Shown here: positions 41,618 to 53,811 of the stretch, piece after piece
Numbering within the stretch: the first letter of the stretch is position 1
Layout: each line of letters starts with the position of its first letter
Assembly (NCBI GenBank): GCA_002105175.1
Contig: MCGE01000018.1
Span: forward strand, 248,001-312,000
Direction of reading: 5' to 3'
Origin: Absidia repens
Taxonomy: Eukaryota; Mucoromycota; Mucoromycetes; Mucorales; Cunninghamellaceae
Length of the DNA: 64,000 nucleotides
Notes under the pieces: generated by a model
The model's input: the letters and a program-made list of their open reading frames with translations, nothing else
The model's database searches: none
What the model was told of the DNA's origin: nothing
Program-made: the position numbers and the translations under genes

Positions 41618-41953
41618 TATGCTAGTGTATTAGTATAATAATTTACTTTGTTTACTGTTTGTTATTTCATTCATTATAATTATATTCTCCACACATCTCT
41701 TATTGCGCACTTTATATACTTACATGACGGTTTTTTTGTTGATTGTTTGAAATAAAATTGTATTTCTTATTTATCACTTGATGGGGATCGCAATTTCCAC
41801 GAAATTTTATGTTGGTGATGTTTATGACAGCAAGGGATTATTATATTTGGGCCCTATTTCGGCTCTAAAGATTCAAATCCCGCTGAATGTCAAAATTCTT
41901 TGTTGGCCCAATTTTTTTTTTTTTTCTCTGACAGAAACCAAAAGCAAAACACC

Positions 41954-42451
41954 ATGCGATCAACACTATTATTACTGTCGAAAGCACCACCTGTTCCCCG
42001 CTTCTTCAAAGATTCGGATATGTCTTTGAATCATGTAAGCCACAATGGTACTTGTTCTCTTTGGATAGTGTGCTTACTAGTTTTGTTTTATATCTTTTAG
42101 TTCTTGCTTCGTGGGCAAGTGATCTCCTTATATCGCAAATTCTTACGATGTACCAAAGGTAAAAAGAAAAACAAGTACTACAAAGAATTGCAATCTTATA
42201 GTATTTGTTAATAATAGGCCTCAACAAAAGCGATGCTGAAGAACTTCGACAGTGGGTACGGGCCGATTTTGAACGTTATCGAAATGAACGTGATTTGGTA
42301 AGAAAGCGAGATTCTTTTGTACAGCATTGGACATCTGTTTAACTTTATCCTATTGTTTTAGGACAAGATCAAGAACCTTATTACATCTGGACAACATCAA
42401 ATGCATACCCTGCAAGGATCTGTCTCTTTGGCTCAAGCTTCTCGCCAGTGA
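41954..42451 (+). CDS. LYR-motif mitochondrial protein, LYRM2-like
   Basis: LYRM proteins bind mitochondrial acyl carrier protein and help assemble respiratory complexes; LYRM2 is linked to complex I. Exons 41954-42034, 42101-42158, 42218-42297 and 42362-42451 join in phase to 102 residues. MRSTLLLLSKAPPVPRFFKD looks like a short targeting sequence. The LYR domain reads NHFLLRGQVISLYRKFLRCT, then SDAEELRQWVRADFERYRNE and DKIKNLITSGQHQMHTLQGS. LYR is present in ISLYRKF, with the basic and Phe residues that follow it in the family. It lies just after PTPA on the same strand, 336 bases away. Confidence 0.85.
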
Positions 42452-42570
42452 TCAGACTTAGATTTGCCCCATCTCACACACTCACACACCGCCTTCACTC
42501 AGTATATTCACTTCTATCACTTGCCAAAATTGCACCTCTGTAGACTAGTCATCCATATTTTCCCCTTTAA

Positions 42571-42725
42571 ATTTTGTCAATCGTCATTTACAACTCAATA
42601 AAATAGAATCTCTTTACAATACCATACAATCATTTGTCTCTTATAGAAGTTAATTTTTGTCAATCTTTCATTTACAATTCAATAAAATAGAGTCTCTTTA
42701 CACTACCTTACAATCAGTTATTTCA
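42571..42725 (+). repeat. Tandem duplication containing two poly(A) signals, 3' of the LYRM2-like gene
   Basis: Two units of about 70 bases match closely. Each has TTTTGTCAATC, then CATTTACAA, then TCAATAAAATAGA, then TCTCTTTACA and CTTACAATCA-like ends. Each unit carries one AATAAA, so the transcript has a duplicated cleavage/polyadenylation region. A third, weaker AATAAA lies near 42948. Confidence 0.75.
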
Positions 42726-45132
42726 TTTTAGTAGTAGTAAACTTTGTTCATTCTTAGCCATGCTCTTCATTCTATTTGAAGAATTCCCTATAAAACCATC
42801 CTTTTTTCGCGCATATACACATACACAATTTTTACGTCGGTATATTTAATTTTGCCTTTTGTCACCTTTTTCCCAGTATAACAACCTTTCATGTAATCCA
42901 ATCCCAAACTTGCCCCTTTTCATTTACAAACACAATTAACACTGTTCAATAAAACCCCCCACTTCTTGATACATATATCCTTTGCCTTCAGTCAATAATA
43001 GTTTTTGTTCATAATCATTTTTATTTTGGATTGATAAAAAAAGAGAGAACATCTAGGGTGCAATAGGGGTGGAGCGATGATATACATAAAATGATGAAAT
43101 AACAAAGATAAAGCTGGTGGGATGGTGACAGTAAATATGACAATGTACTATATTAACGGTAAAGAGAGGGTGCGAGAGCTAAATGTAATATATGCAGGTA
43201 GTTCTTCCAAGCTTTCATGCATCTATTAAAATATAATATTGAAAAAAAAGGTGAGTAGGCTTTTGGTCACTGCTTTTACTCCACTGATACATAGCTTACA
43301 CTTACTTCCCCTTATGCTGCACTATATTTCAATAAAACCAAATCGAGAGATATTTCACGTCGTGTACTGATTCCGCTAGATCGCGGCCAAAATGAATTCT
43401 GATTCCACTCACTGTTATTGATTGAATTCGATAGCCGTCCATGTAGGTAGTTATCGACTTGAAAGCTTCTCTTTGGTGTAGGTGATTATTTGACTTGATT
43501 CTTTCTTCGCCTAAAACAGTAGACTTGAGTACGATTAGTAAACGGTGAATATAAAGAAAAGGCGGAAGCGAAATAAAAACTTACAGCTGTCTAATCTTTT
43601 ACTGCCAACAAGACTTTATCGGTATTTTGGCAACTGCACTTCTCATGTTGGGAGTGGTAGGAAGGAAGAAAATAAAAAGGAGAGAGAAAAAAAGTCAAAA
43701 AAAAAAAAAGGTGGGGTGTATGACGATTAAAACTCAGTCCTCGGTGCCAAAAGTCATCAACACTGGACGGAAGCCATTACCGTCAGGGCATTCGGCTCCA
43801 AAAAAACTTTAAACTAAACACAATGCACTAAAGGAGGTACTTGGAAGCTATTATTTTATGGCCTTAAATAAATAGTACTGATGGTGATGATAATGATGAT
43901 GATGCGACTTGATAAAACAGGTATGGAATTAGCCGCCAAGATATAATTCATGCAAATTATTTATTGGACAGAAATCAGGGAAAATGTAATAGCACAATAA
44001 TCATACAGTATTGATCTAAGAAAGAAAAAAAAAGGAGCAAAGAACCAAGAATCTTTTTTATTTTATTTTATTTTTCACTCTAATGTACGTACCATGCACT
44101 TTATTGTTATGATACTTTATTGCAGTTATTTGGTAAGTTTGGGCGTAAAACGATAAATATACCCATTCTATAGTATGTATCATTAATCCTCTTTTGAAAA
44201 ACAATGCCGATATGTTTGCAAAACTATGATGATCTTCTTTGTACTCTTTTGTCCCTTCTTTGTTAAACAAAACAAAACAAAAAGTGTATGGATAAAAATC
44301 GAGCCCCGATTGTGAATCATTGATATACACAACAATCACAGTCTGAAAGGAGATAAAAAAAAAGATACCTCCTTTCAATTTTCTCCTTTAGTAGTCATGA
44401 TAACTGGGATACGCCCGGACTTTAATTTACGTAAGACGCACACTGCCTTTCATCATTTAAAAATGCCGACATCATGGAAACTTCAGAAAAAAAAAATCTC
44501 ATGTTGTTTGCTCCTAAATCGTGGTAAATAGCGCTTGGTGTTGTGTTTTGCATTATTGATGAACTTCCAAAATAAACGATGGATGATCGCCCTCAAAAGT
44601 AGATCGTTTTCCGTATTTCTCTTTTGTCACATATCATAACACAGTATATGGTAGCTTGTCTACATTTGTTCATATATTCTTTCTTTTTTATTTATTTATA
44701 TGTACGAGATCATCAGTGCATGATTTGCCTCTGACTTTATCTACAAGATATCATATGATATAATGGGGAAGTTTTTTTTTTTTTTAAAGCGTGTAATCTC
44801 ACTAATAGTGTATTATCAAAAAGACATCGAGGAGTAAGTTTTTAATTGTTAAACGAATGGTTAAGGAGTATGAAGACAGGGAAAGAGGAGAGAGATAGGA
44901 AAAAAAAAAAAGTAACAGGTTGGGTCAATGTGTATGTCCCAATATCATTATTATACCATGACAAAAGTGTACCTACCTGTTTTAAAACACCGCCACCCCT
45001 GTCCCTGGATTTTGTAAAATGCTCCTTAAAATGTCAAAATCATATAAAAACCTTCAACTTTTTTTTTTGCTTGTTAAAAATTATTCTCTTTATCCATTTA
45101 ATTATCACTTTAACTTATTTTTCTAATTCAAA
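42726..45132. other. Long intergenic region, 2.4 kb, no confident gene
   Basis: AT-rich DNA with A and T runs. Minus-strand open stretches at about 43330-43560 and 43735-43800 read partly like protein but I could not build a gene from them. The last 100 bases are the promoter of the wall-protein gene. Confidence 0.5.
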
Positions 45133-45830
45133 ATGAAATTCACACTCTTGGCTTCTACTGCTTTGTTGGCTGTTGTTTCTGGACAAATTGTATCCATCAC
45201 CTCACCTTTATCTGGTACCAAGCTCAAGGCTGGTACTAATGCCATGCTTTCATGGGTTAGTCCTAAAGTGCCAACTATTTCTCAAATCGTTTTGGCTAAA
45301 GGTCCTTCCAATGCTTTACAACCTGTTACTACTATTGCCTCCAACGTTGATACTGCTAGTGGAAAATATGAATGGAAGATTCCTTACGAAATTGAAAACG
45401 GTGAATGTAAGTCATCTTTTATATATATATATATATATATAAAAGAAACGAATGATTAATTAGGTTCGTTTTTTGTATGTATATAGACTCATTTGAGTTG
45501 GGAACCTCCCCAGATCTTGCCTTTGCTGGTCCCGTCACTATTGAAGGAGGTGTTGGTGGTACTCTCCCAGCAGCCAATGGCACTGCTTCATCGCCATCTT
45601 CCTCACCCTCTACTGGTGTGACCAGTCCTGGTGCAGCTGCCGCCGCTCCTCCTGCTGGTAACAGTGCTCCTTCTAGCCACGCTGCTCCCTCTGCTGCATC
45701 TGCATCCAATGCAAAGGCCCCTGCTGGCGCTTCTCCCACTGCTTCATCTGCCAACCAACTGTCGTCTACTGGTGGAAAGTACTTGGTTGCTGCGGCTGGT
45801 GTTGTTGTTGTTGCTTCTCAATTTTTTTAA
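45133..45830 (+). CDS. Ser/Ala/Pro-rich secreted protein with Kre9/Knh1-like N-terminal domain, likely GPI-anchored
   Basis: Exons 45133-45406 and 45487-45830 join in phase to 205 residues. A signal peptide (MKFTLLASTALLAVVSGQ) is followed by IVSITSPLSGTKLKAGTNAM and LSWVSPKV, then VTTIASNVDTASGKYEWKIP and DSFELGTSPDLAFAGPVTI. This is the pattern of the small beta-rich domain of fungal Ser-Thr-rich GPI-anchored membrane proteins. A low-complexity Ser/Ala/Pro/Gly linker of about 80 residues follows, then STGGKYLVAAAGVVVVASQF, a typical GPI attachment signal. A wall or plasma-membrane surface location is inferred. The intron starts with a TA run next to the donor. Confidence 0.8.
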
Positions 45831-46046
45831 ATTTAGGCAATGATATTTATTTTATCTATTTTGTTGCATATTGCTTGGATAGGCTAAAAAAAAAAGCACC
45901 CCTACTTCACTTCCCTTACCCTTCTTACTATTACTATCTGTATATCGATTTGACTTTTACCCTCTTTTTATTATTTTTTATTGTTTTTGAATAAACTATC
46001 CCATATATATGGGTAATTTTGATCTATCTTTTTTAAACTATACCTT

Positions 46047-46077
<31 letters not shown>

Positions 46078-46285
46078 GAGGAGTGCGTTATATAAATACA
46101 TACCTTTTTATTAGTCTTGCCTCAGTTTGACACCATGACCACAAAAAAAATCTAGTGATTCAATTACCGCCTACGCGATCACAATTTTTTCCATTTTTTT
46201 AAATGTCAGGCGCGTTAGGATTTGCTTTCTTTCAGTTTTTCCTCTTTTACTTTCTGGTTTACTTTGTTACATTTTTTTTGGTCTT
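45831..46285. other. Intergenic between wall-protein gene and SMC6
   Basis: It has AATAAA near 45992, a palindromic CCATATATATGG at about 46001-46012, and a 28-base T run at 46045-46072. No gene. Confidence 0.55.
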
Positions 46286-49200
46286 ATGCCGTCTGCTATC
46301 AAACGAGCATACAGCTCTTCATCTTCTGAGGAGTCAAGCATTGAAGTCTCTTTAAAGGTATGGTTTTAGTTGGTTTTTTTTATGATATATGATTGACCAT
46401 GAAATCTGGTAATTGATTCTTTTTTTTTTTTTTTTCTTAAAAAAAATTTATTAATTTAGGCTAACCGCAAACGAACACGACTTGCTGAAGATCACTCGGC
46501 GGCAATGACAGAAAACAATCAAGACGAAGGCGACGAGTCTGACAATTCTGACGACTCTTATTCTCCAGAAAATGATCGTTTTACGCAACCACCTATGCTC
46601 ACCATGGTAAGATCAAAAGCTTCAAGTTTATCTCCAAGTATTACGTGTACTGTAGATATAGTAGGTTCATTCGTTTACATTGTACTCATTTATAGGACAT
46701 GTCAGAATCAGGAACTATTTCTAGAATTGAGGTTGTCAACTTCATGTGCCACAAGTACTTGAAAATGGACTTTGGACCCAAGATCAACTTTGTTATTGGA
46801 CACAACGGAAGTAAGCAGTTAACTGAACATTTTCGCTGTTCTTCTTCATCATACCTTCATGACTGACTTTATCTATTTTTTGCTATCGTACCTGTTAGGT
46901 GGGAAAAGTGCTATTTTGACTGCACTTATTGTTGCTCTTGGAGCAAAGGCGAATTCAACAAACCGTGGCAAAAATCTCAGCTCATTAATTCGTGAAGGCA
47001 CAAAGTAAGTAGATAACTTGAACGAGGATGAGATAAGGTGTATATTCATCTTGACTCATTATTAACACGGTGTCGTTTTTTTTTCTTCTTCTTTCCTTCT
47101 ATAGTGCTTCCCTGGTGACTATTCACATTACCAACAAAGGTCCGGATGCTTATAAACACAGTACTTATGGGGACTGCATTATTGTCGACAGACGGATTTT
47201 ACGTGATGGCTCAAACTCTTTCAAGATCAAGGATTACAAAGGGAAAGTGATCTCCAACAAACGCGAAGAACTGACAGCTATCTGTGACCATATGTCCATC
47301 CAAGTTGATAACCCACTGACCATGCTTAGCCAAGATAGTGCAAGACAGTTTTTGAATTCAAGCTCATCTCATGATAAATACAAGGTAATATAATAGTGTA
47401 TATATGTGATCGGCGCTATGCTGATTATTTGGTTGTTTTCTAGTTGTTTATGCGTGGTACTCAATTAGCGCAATTGGCTAACGATTTTGACAAGATTCGG
47501 GAAACGCTTGAAATCACCAATGAAACAATCAAGCGCAAGTTGGAGCATGTCCCTGCTTTGCATCGGAAAGCTAAAGAAGCGGAAGCAAGATACAAGGAAC
47601 TCTTATCAACTAGTGAAATTGACGTCCAAATTGATGACTTGAACAATGAATTGGTGTGGTCTCAAATCATTCGCAAGGAAATGGAATTGGAAAAGGCCAG
47701 GAAAATCGCCAACCTCTCGCAAGACAATATTGATGAAAGTGATCAACAAGTTCAGGCTGCTCAGGTAAGTGCTATTTTCTTTTATATGGTAAAATAGTAT
47801 ACCGGGTGTATACTAATGATTTTTTTGCATATATGTTCTATAGGGCAAAATCGAAAAACTCAACGAAGAAATAGCTCATATGCAACTCCAAATGAAAGAC
47901 TACAAGGACAAGCACCCCGTTGATTCGGAAACAAGAAATCATCTAAATGCTAGAAATGCAGCATGTCAACAAAAATCGAACGAAATCAAGGTATAAAAAG
48001 AAAAGGGAATAAGGGATGGTATCGCGTGATTCTTACTCCCTCTCGTTTTTTGGATGATTTCATTAGAGAGATATGGCCGACACCAACATCGAATTCAAAC
48101 GTTGCAACAGTGACCTCAAAAAGTACGATCGTGAAATATCTTTGGCGAAAGACAAACTGGAATCCAACAACCGTGAAAAAATCGAACGGATCAACGACAA
48201 CATTGAGCGTTTGGAAACAAGTAAAGAAAAGTTATTGGAGCAGTCTCGTGGATTGGAAACCAAGAGACAAGACTTACAACGAGCGATCGAGGAAGAACGG
48301 AACACAACCGGTGAACTCAAGGAAGCGCTGGGCCGAACACAGAAAACCTTCCGGGATGCACAAGGCGACGTTACTCGTTTGAAAGAACAGCGCGAAAACA
48401 AGCTCAAGGCGTTTGGAAACCGGATGCCCGAAGTACTACAGGCGATCGCCAATGAACAGCGATGGCGTGGACAACCACCGGTGGGTCCCTTTGGTCAATA
48501 CATGAACCTCAAGTATCCTGAATTTGCTGAAGTATTGGAAATCACGCTGGGGAACAATTTATCAAGCTTTGCTGTTGAAACCTTCGAGGACCAATCTCTC
48601 CTTCGAGCCATATTACGACGCAACGGTTTGGAAAAGTGCAACATTATGGTGGCGAAAAAGGATATGTTCGATTACAGTGCTGATGAACCTGATAGTGACC
48701 TCCTCACCATTCTCCAAGCCATTGACTTTGACGACGAATATGTGAAGCGACAATTGGTGATCTCCAACAGCATTCATCAAGTGGTACTGATGCAAGAACG
48801 TCTTGACGCCGAAAACCTTATGGCTGGCCATCCCCAGAATGTCAAGGCATGTTTGACCAAGAACTGTCAAAATGTGGGCTCCAAAACTGGTCTGCGAACT
48901 GAATCTCTTCGACGTCATAGAGGTCCTATTAGATTCAACAAGGATGTGGAAGGTGATATCCGGTAAGTTTATATAGATCCAAAAAAAAAAAGAGTGACGG
49001 TGGGACTTATGAACTTGAATTTGTTTTTATTGACAGGAATGCCGAAGAGGAAATGAAGAAACTGTCTATGGACGGAAGAGCCTTGCGCAATTCTGTCAAT
49101 GAATCGGAAGGAAAATGCAAGGCTTTATACAATGAATTGGAGGATGTCAAAGTAAGGCGACGCAAAAATAAAAATAAAAATGGAAAATGAAAATGGAGGT

Positions 49201-51053
49201 ACTCGAAAGCATATTCACCCACCTGCGTGTTACATTCCTTCTAGGTCAAATTAAAGAGAGTCGGACTCAATATCACCAAGCATAATCAAGAAATTGAAAA
49301 CTTGCAAGAAAATCTACGGGAACGAGAACCGGTGAACCTGTCGTCTTTGGAACAAGATAAAGAGGTATTTTTTTTTTAAAAAAAAAAAAAAGAAAATGTC
49401 ACGCATATAGTGGGTTAAAAATAAAGTATGTTGACTAATTTGAGGTTTCACTTACGAATTTAGGAATGCGAAAGGCTACTCAAGCGGTTTATTGACACTT
49501 TCAAGGGTCTGAAAAGCGATGCGGCAATGCTACGGGAAGAAATGAATCATATACAAAGTGAAATCGACAAGATAGATGATGAGGAAGAAGAACATAATGA
49601 ACATCTGGCGCATTTCCGCGTAAGTTTTACAAGTATAGCATAGAAATGATTTTTGTCAATTAATTTTTTTTTTCTTTTGCGATTCAGGAGGAGATCCATA
49701 AGTTGGAAGGACTTTTACATTCACAAGAAAGCAAACTGGTGGATTACCAAACAACACGCGACAACAGACGATCTCGCCATGCGATAAATGTGCAAGCACG
49801 CGAACAACTGGAAAATACCGTAGCGGTAAGGATACACATACACAAAGTAAATTATTGGTCTAAGTGTTTTGGCTTACTTTATTTTTTATGCATATTCAAT
49901 AGGAATGGACAAGCGAAGCTATACAAGACTACCCCACTCGAGTGAACACAACGAGAAATTCAGACGAAATTCAACGTGAAATAGGGCATTTGGAAAAGCA
50001 ACTGGACGAAAAAGAAAAGGCGTAAGTGGAATACGCAGAAGCGAGAGAATGAGACTGATGATAGCGTGAACTAACTTTTATTTTTGTTTTGCTAGTGCTG
50101 GAATGACTATTGAAGAAGCCGAAAAGGAAGCATCGCGGGCAGTTACCGAATACACCGATGTCAAGGATACTATCAGCTCTATGGAAGGTTTTTTAAAGGT
50201 AAAAAAAAAAAAAAAAAAAACTTCGCCCAAAAAATAAATATCTGAACTTATTTTGGTATCACACCATAGCGAATGAATGAATCCCTTTTAAAACGAATGG
50301 ATCAGTGGGCTGCCTTCCTTACATATATACCTCTATCAGCTAAGGGTTATTTCCGTTACTACATGCACAAACGAGGTGACAATGGTACCTTGAAATTCAG
50401 TCACACGAAGCAAACTTTGGACGTCAGAGTAAGTGAAAAAAGAAAGAAGATAGAAATCATGGTCATTATGCCATTATTGACCTTGGCGATTTTATCATCA
50501 TCATAATTATCTAGGTGACTACAGGTGACCAATTTAAGGAAGGCACCGAACGCAGAAAGGACTCCAAATCACTATCTGGTGGTGAAAAATCATTCTCTCA
50601 AATCAGTTTGCTTTTGTCTCTATGGAATGGTATCAGCTCGCCCATTTTATGGTTAGTGATTACGGCAAATAAAAATAATATAAAAATCAACTGATGTCTT
50701 TTTCTTTATTCAACTCTATTAGTTTGGATGAATTCGATGTCTACATGGATGCAGTCAACCGAAAACAAAGCATGAAGATGATGGTAAAAAAAAAAAAGTT
50801 TCATACCCTAGCTAAATATCCTGATCTTTATCTGATTTCTGATACTTGTCTCTTCCTTTCATATAGATGGAAGCGGCTTACGAAACGTCATCGCAATATA
50901 TTCTTATCACGCCACAAGGTAAATGGTGCGAAAAGAGGAAGTCGGATTGGCGAAATACTCATGTAACACATTTGTCTTATAGATGCCAGTAACATGGTGC
51001 CTGGCCCTCAAGTGACAGTCCATAGAATGGCGGATCCTGAACGTGGAAAATAA
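46286..51053 (+). CDS. SMC6: SMC6, structural maintenance of chromosomes protein of the Smc5/6 complex
   Basis: Smc6 pairs with Smc5 in a DNA-entrapping ATPase complex for repair and chromosome segregation. Nineteen exons join in phase: 46286-46357, 46460-46606, 46696-46810, 46899-47004, 47105-47384, 47444-47764, 47844-47990, 48067-48962, 49037-49151, 49245-49364, 49464-49619, 49688-49825, 49903-50021, 50096-50198, 50270-50428, 50515-50651, 50723-50783, 50867-50918 and 50983-51053. They give 1104 residues. An acidic N-terminal tail leads to RIEVVNFMCHKYLKMDFG and Walker A in GHNGSGKSAI. Two coiled-coil arms flank a hinge around PPVGPFGQYMNLKYPEFAEV. The signature is SLSGGEKSFSQI and Walker B is PILCLDEFDVYMD, which is typical of Smc6. 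The exon junctions at Walker A and Walker B are both split by introns. Confidence 0.95.
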
Positions 51054-51654
51054 TATGATATCCTCCTATTGTCTCTGTCATATGTTTCCCCTCACTTCCC
51101 ACTCCCGCCCCTAGCTCCCTTAGTATATTTTTTTCGTTATTCACCTTAGTAATTATATAGCAATTCTACCTTTTCTTTTCTTTTTAGCTTAGCGTAGTTA
51201 TAAATAGTATATTCAATCATCGTTTATCATACCCAATATATAACTTCAATTTCAACTTTATTTGACATATTTGAGTCGTATCGTTTTTATTTTTATTCCA
51301 ATACTGATATTCTTATATAAATACAACCCGTATCGCGGTCTTCTGATAAGCTGTTTGATATCTATGGTGTAGGATATAATCTAGTATGATAGGGTTTCTC
51401 CCATACATGCATTGATATGCTGAATAATAGGATAAGGGGTATATTTAGTTTAGAATTGAAAAATTGCATAGCTATTTTATTATGGTGCGGCTCGCTTATA
51501 ATGTCAAATTTTCAATTTTCATTTCAAATTTATGGCTTCAATCGCAGTTTGAAAAATACCTTTTAAAGCCTTTTTTTTTCCTCCTTCCTTTCTTTTCTAT
51601 TTTTTTTCCCTCAAGTCACCGCCATTTCATTGATCTCAATGGGATGTTGTTCAA
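51054..51654. other. SMC6 3' flank
   Basis: AT-rich, no gene seen. T runs precede the repeat fragment that begins at about 51655. Confidence 0.5.
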
Positions 51655-51830
51655 CTGGGATTAGCGTCAGGACTAGTTTAGAAGGGTTTTCAGCTCAGGT
51701 CTTACGAGATGCATGGGGAACCCCTTTCATTTTGGATCCAGAATTCGGGACCACTATTAGATTAACTTTCATCTTAGTTTAGTATTGGTTGTCATTGTTA
51801 TAATTACTACTGAATAAACTTTGTCATGCC
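51655..51830 (+). mobile_element. Dispersed repeat, core fragment F
   Basis: It contains GTCAGGACTAGTTTAGAAGG, GAGATGCATGGGGAACCCCT and TTCATTTTGGATCCAGAATT, then ends at a GAATAAACTTTG polyadenylation-like signal. The leader upstream has no CACGTG, and the distal block is absent in this orientation. Confidence 0.65.
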
Positions 51831-52011
51831 TTTTTCTATCATTGTTTGATTGTCTTACCAAATGTATATACATGGACTTATTATAAGCAGAAAAATACAA
51901 ACGGGTGTGTGTCCGTACAACAACAACAAAAAAAAAAGAAGGGACGGCACTTTTTATTGTACAAATAGTAAATAAAAATACATAAACTAATCCTCATTTG
52001 CAAGTCTTACA

Positions 52012-52041
52012 ATCTACATCTACATCTACATCTACATCTAT
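52012..52041. repeat. Hexanucleotide repeat, about five ATCTAC units
   Basis: A perfect run of ATCTAC units in otherwise ordinary AT-rich DNA. Confidence 0.9.
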
Positions 52042-52289
52042 TAGCTACGCTTGATATGGGAGCGGGAACGAGCAAAAAACAGGACCTTGTTTTCTGTATA
52101 ATATTTTACAGTTTTCGCGGTGTTTTACAAAATAAATTTTCCTTTTTAGTACATCAGATACGTTTCAAATCCTAGGCCAACCAGCCAAAGTCTTCTTTTT
52201 TTGAAGGCTGATAAGTTTTTCTTTTTTATTACCGATGTACAAGTTTTGTTCTTAAAGGTCTGAATTATCATGTTTATACATTATTTTTT

Positions 52290-52505
52290 TGAGGTGGCCA
52301 TTTTTTAAAAAACTTTCAGCTTTCTAGGATCATGCCTAATATTTGACATTATAAGTGAGCCGCACCATATATACAATATGCTGAGTCTAGTGGAGCTGTT
52401 ACGTCGACAATATAGTCTTGGTTGATTATATGAATGGTAGAACGGAAATAATACCATGTTGCATATGAAACGGTCTAGAACTGTCAACTAGGCGCAAGGT
52501 CTCCA
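52290..52505 (-). mobile_element. Dispersed repeat, distal fragment G (minus strand)
   Basis: On the minus strand it reads CTAGTTGACAGTTCTAGACC, then GTTCTACCATTCATAT, then CTCCACTAGACTCAGCATAT. This is the distal block of copies A, C and D without the core. It faces fragment F, which is only a few hundred bases away on the plus strand. Confidence 0.6.
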
Positions 52506-52598
52506 AGGATGGGGCAAGGAGCCATATATACGCTGAAAAAAACAAGTGCAAAATTCGCTATATGAGAGTTATCTATTTCCTATTTTGCCTTGGTGCTC

Positions 52599-52801
52599 AA
52601 AGTGGAAATATTGCTTCTTTTATCTGCTACCTGAAGTGGAAACATTGCATCTTTTATCAGCTATCAAAAGTAGAAACATTGTATCTTTTATCTGCTACCT
52701 GAAGTGGAAACGTTGCATTTTTTATCAGCTATCAAAAGTAGAAACATTGTATCTTTTATCTGCTACCTGAAGTGGAAACATTGCATTTTTTATCAGCTAT
52801 G
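52599..52801. repeat. Tandem minisatellite, unit 33 bases in a 66-base higher-order pattern
   Basis: Alternating units read TGGAAACATTGCATCTTTTA (ending TCAGCTATCAAAAG) and TAGAAACATTGTATCTTTTA (ending TCTGCTACCTGAAG). They give about three copies of the 66-base pair of units. The same stretch is an open frame, but it encodes only the repeat. Confidence 0.9.
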
Positions 52802-53811
52802 ATATATCTTCAATAAAGGCTAATATTTATACAAATGAGAACATAGTCTAGTATCTTGTATATGATTTATGAGTTTGATTGGAGTGTTGTCATGTCGTTA
52901 GAATAATTCCAGCAAGAACATAAAACTATTTGGGTATCTCACGGGAAATGTTAAGAATATTTATTTTACTTGACAAAAAAAAAAGACTCATCACCTATTA
53001 TGATAATAAAGATGAAAAGAAACACAGGTACGCGATTGACATGTTTTTCTTTTTTTAACATATCAGAAAAAAGAACGCCTTGGGCATTTGTAGCGGATTG
53101 GTTTTCAAGAAAATCCAGTAACATAAACTAATGACCTTCCAGTACACTTCCATCACCCTATCTTTGTGATATATGCTCCCCACAGTTCTTTTTTTTTTGT
53201 GTGTTTTTTACATGTATCTATCATGGCCAATTGCTAAAAATCATTCAAGAAATTCCTCTCGCTCCCTGTATTTAGACATCCAGTACTGTACAATACATTG
53301 TGGATACACTAATTCGACAAGACAAAGTAAAATGTATGAGAAATGATGTAAAAGCGAAAAAACAAGATATATTATATTTATATGTAGATATAAAATAACT
53401 ACAACTTAATTAGGTTTCCTAATGATAATAATACCATGGCACCTTTTCCAAGGTGAGGGTTATGTGGGCGAGTGGTGGGTAAGTATGAAATGTGCGTGGT
53501 ATGGGCCTCTTATTATATAATAAACGTGACTTCATGCAAGTTGGTTTAACCAAAGCGGGTCAGTGATCCGACAGTGAGTGACATACTACTTAAAAATGAA
53601 AGGGGTACTAAGCTATGTAACATTTTTTCCATCTTGACTGCAAAGGCGTCATCAAAACGAGGACATCTATGTTGTCAATATTAAATGGCGAATACCGTCA
53701 TGATAAGAGAATCGCCATATCGATGATGATGCATGGTGTCGAATAAAAGAAGGGGTTTCTTTGTTATATCCATTAAAAAAATAATCGCAAACCAAATCCC
53801 CAGGTGAGACC
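52802..53811. other. Intergenic, no supported gene
   Basis: AT-rich. Includes short A and T runs near 52974-52984 and 53190-53199. No coding signal. Confidence 0.5.

Noticed and set aside
43330..43810. Minus-strand stretches reading GYRIQSITVSGIRIHFGRD and ECPDGNGFRPVLMTFGTED
   Set aside because: They can be joined only by arbitrary splice choices and no start codon is available; chance open frames of this length are expected in AT-rich DNA.
43545..43812. Plus-strand Lys-rich open frames
   Set aside because: They overlap each other in two frames and are built on A-runs.
45419..45754. Minus-strand Ala/Gly-rich open frame opposite the wall-protein gene
   Set aside because: It is the shadow of the Ser/Ala/Pro linker on the coding strand.
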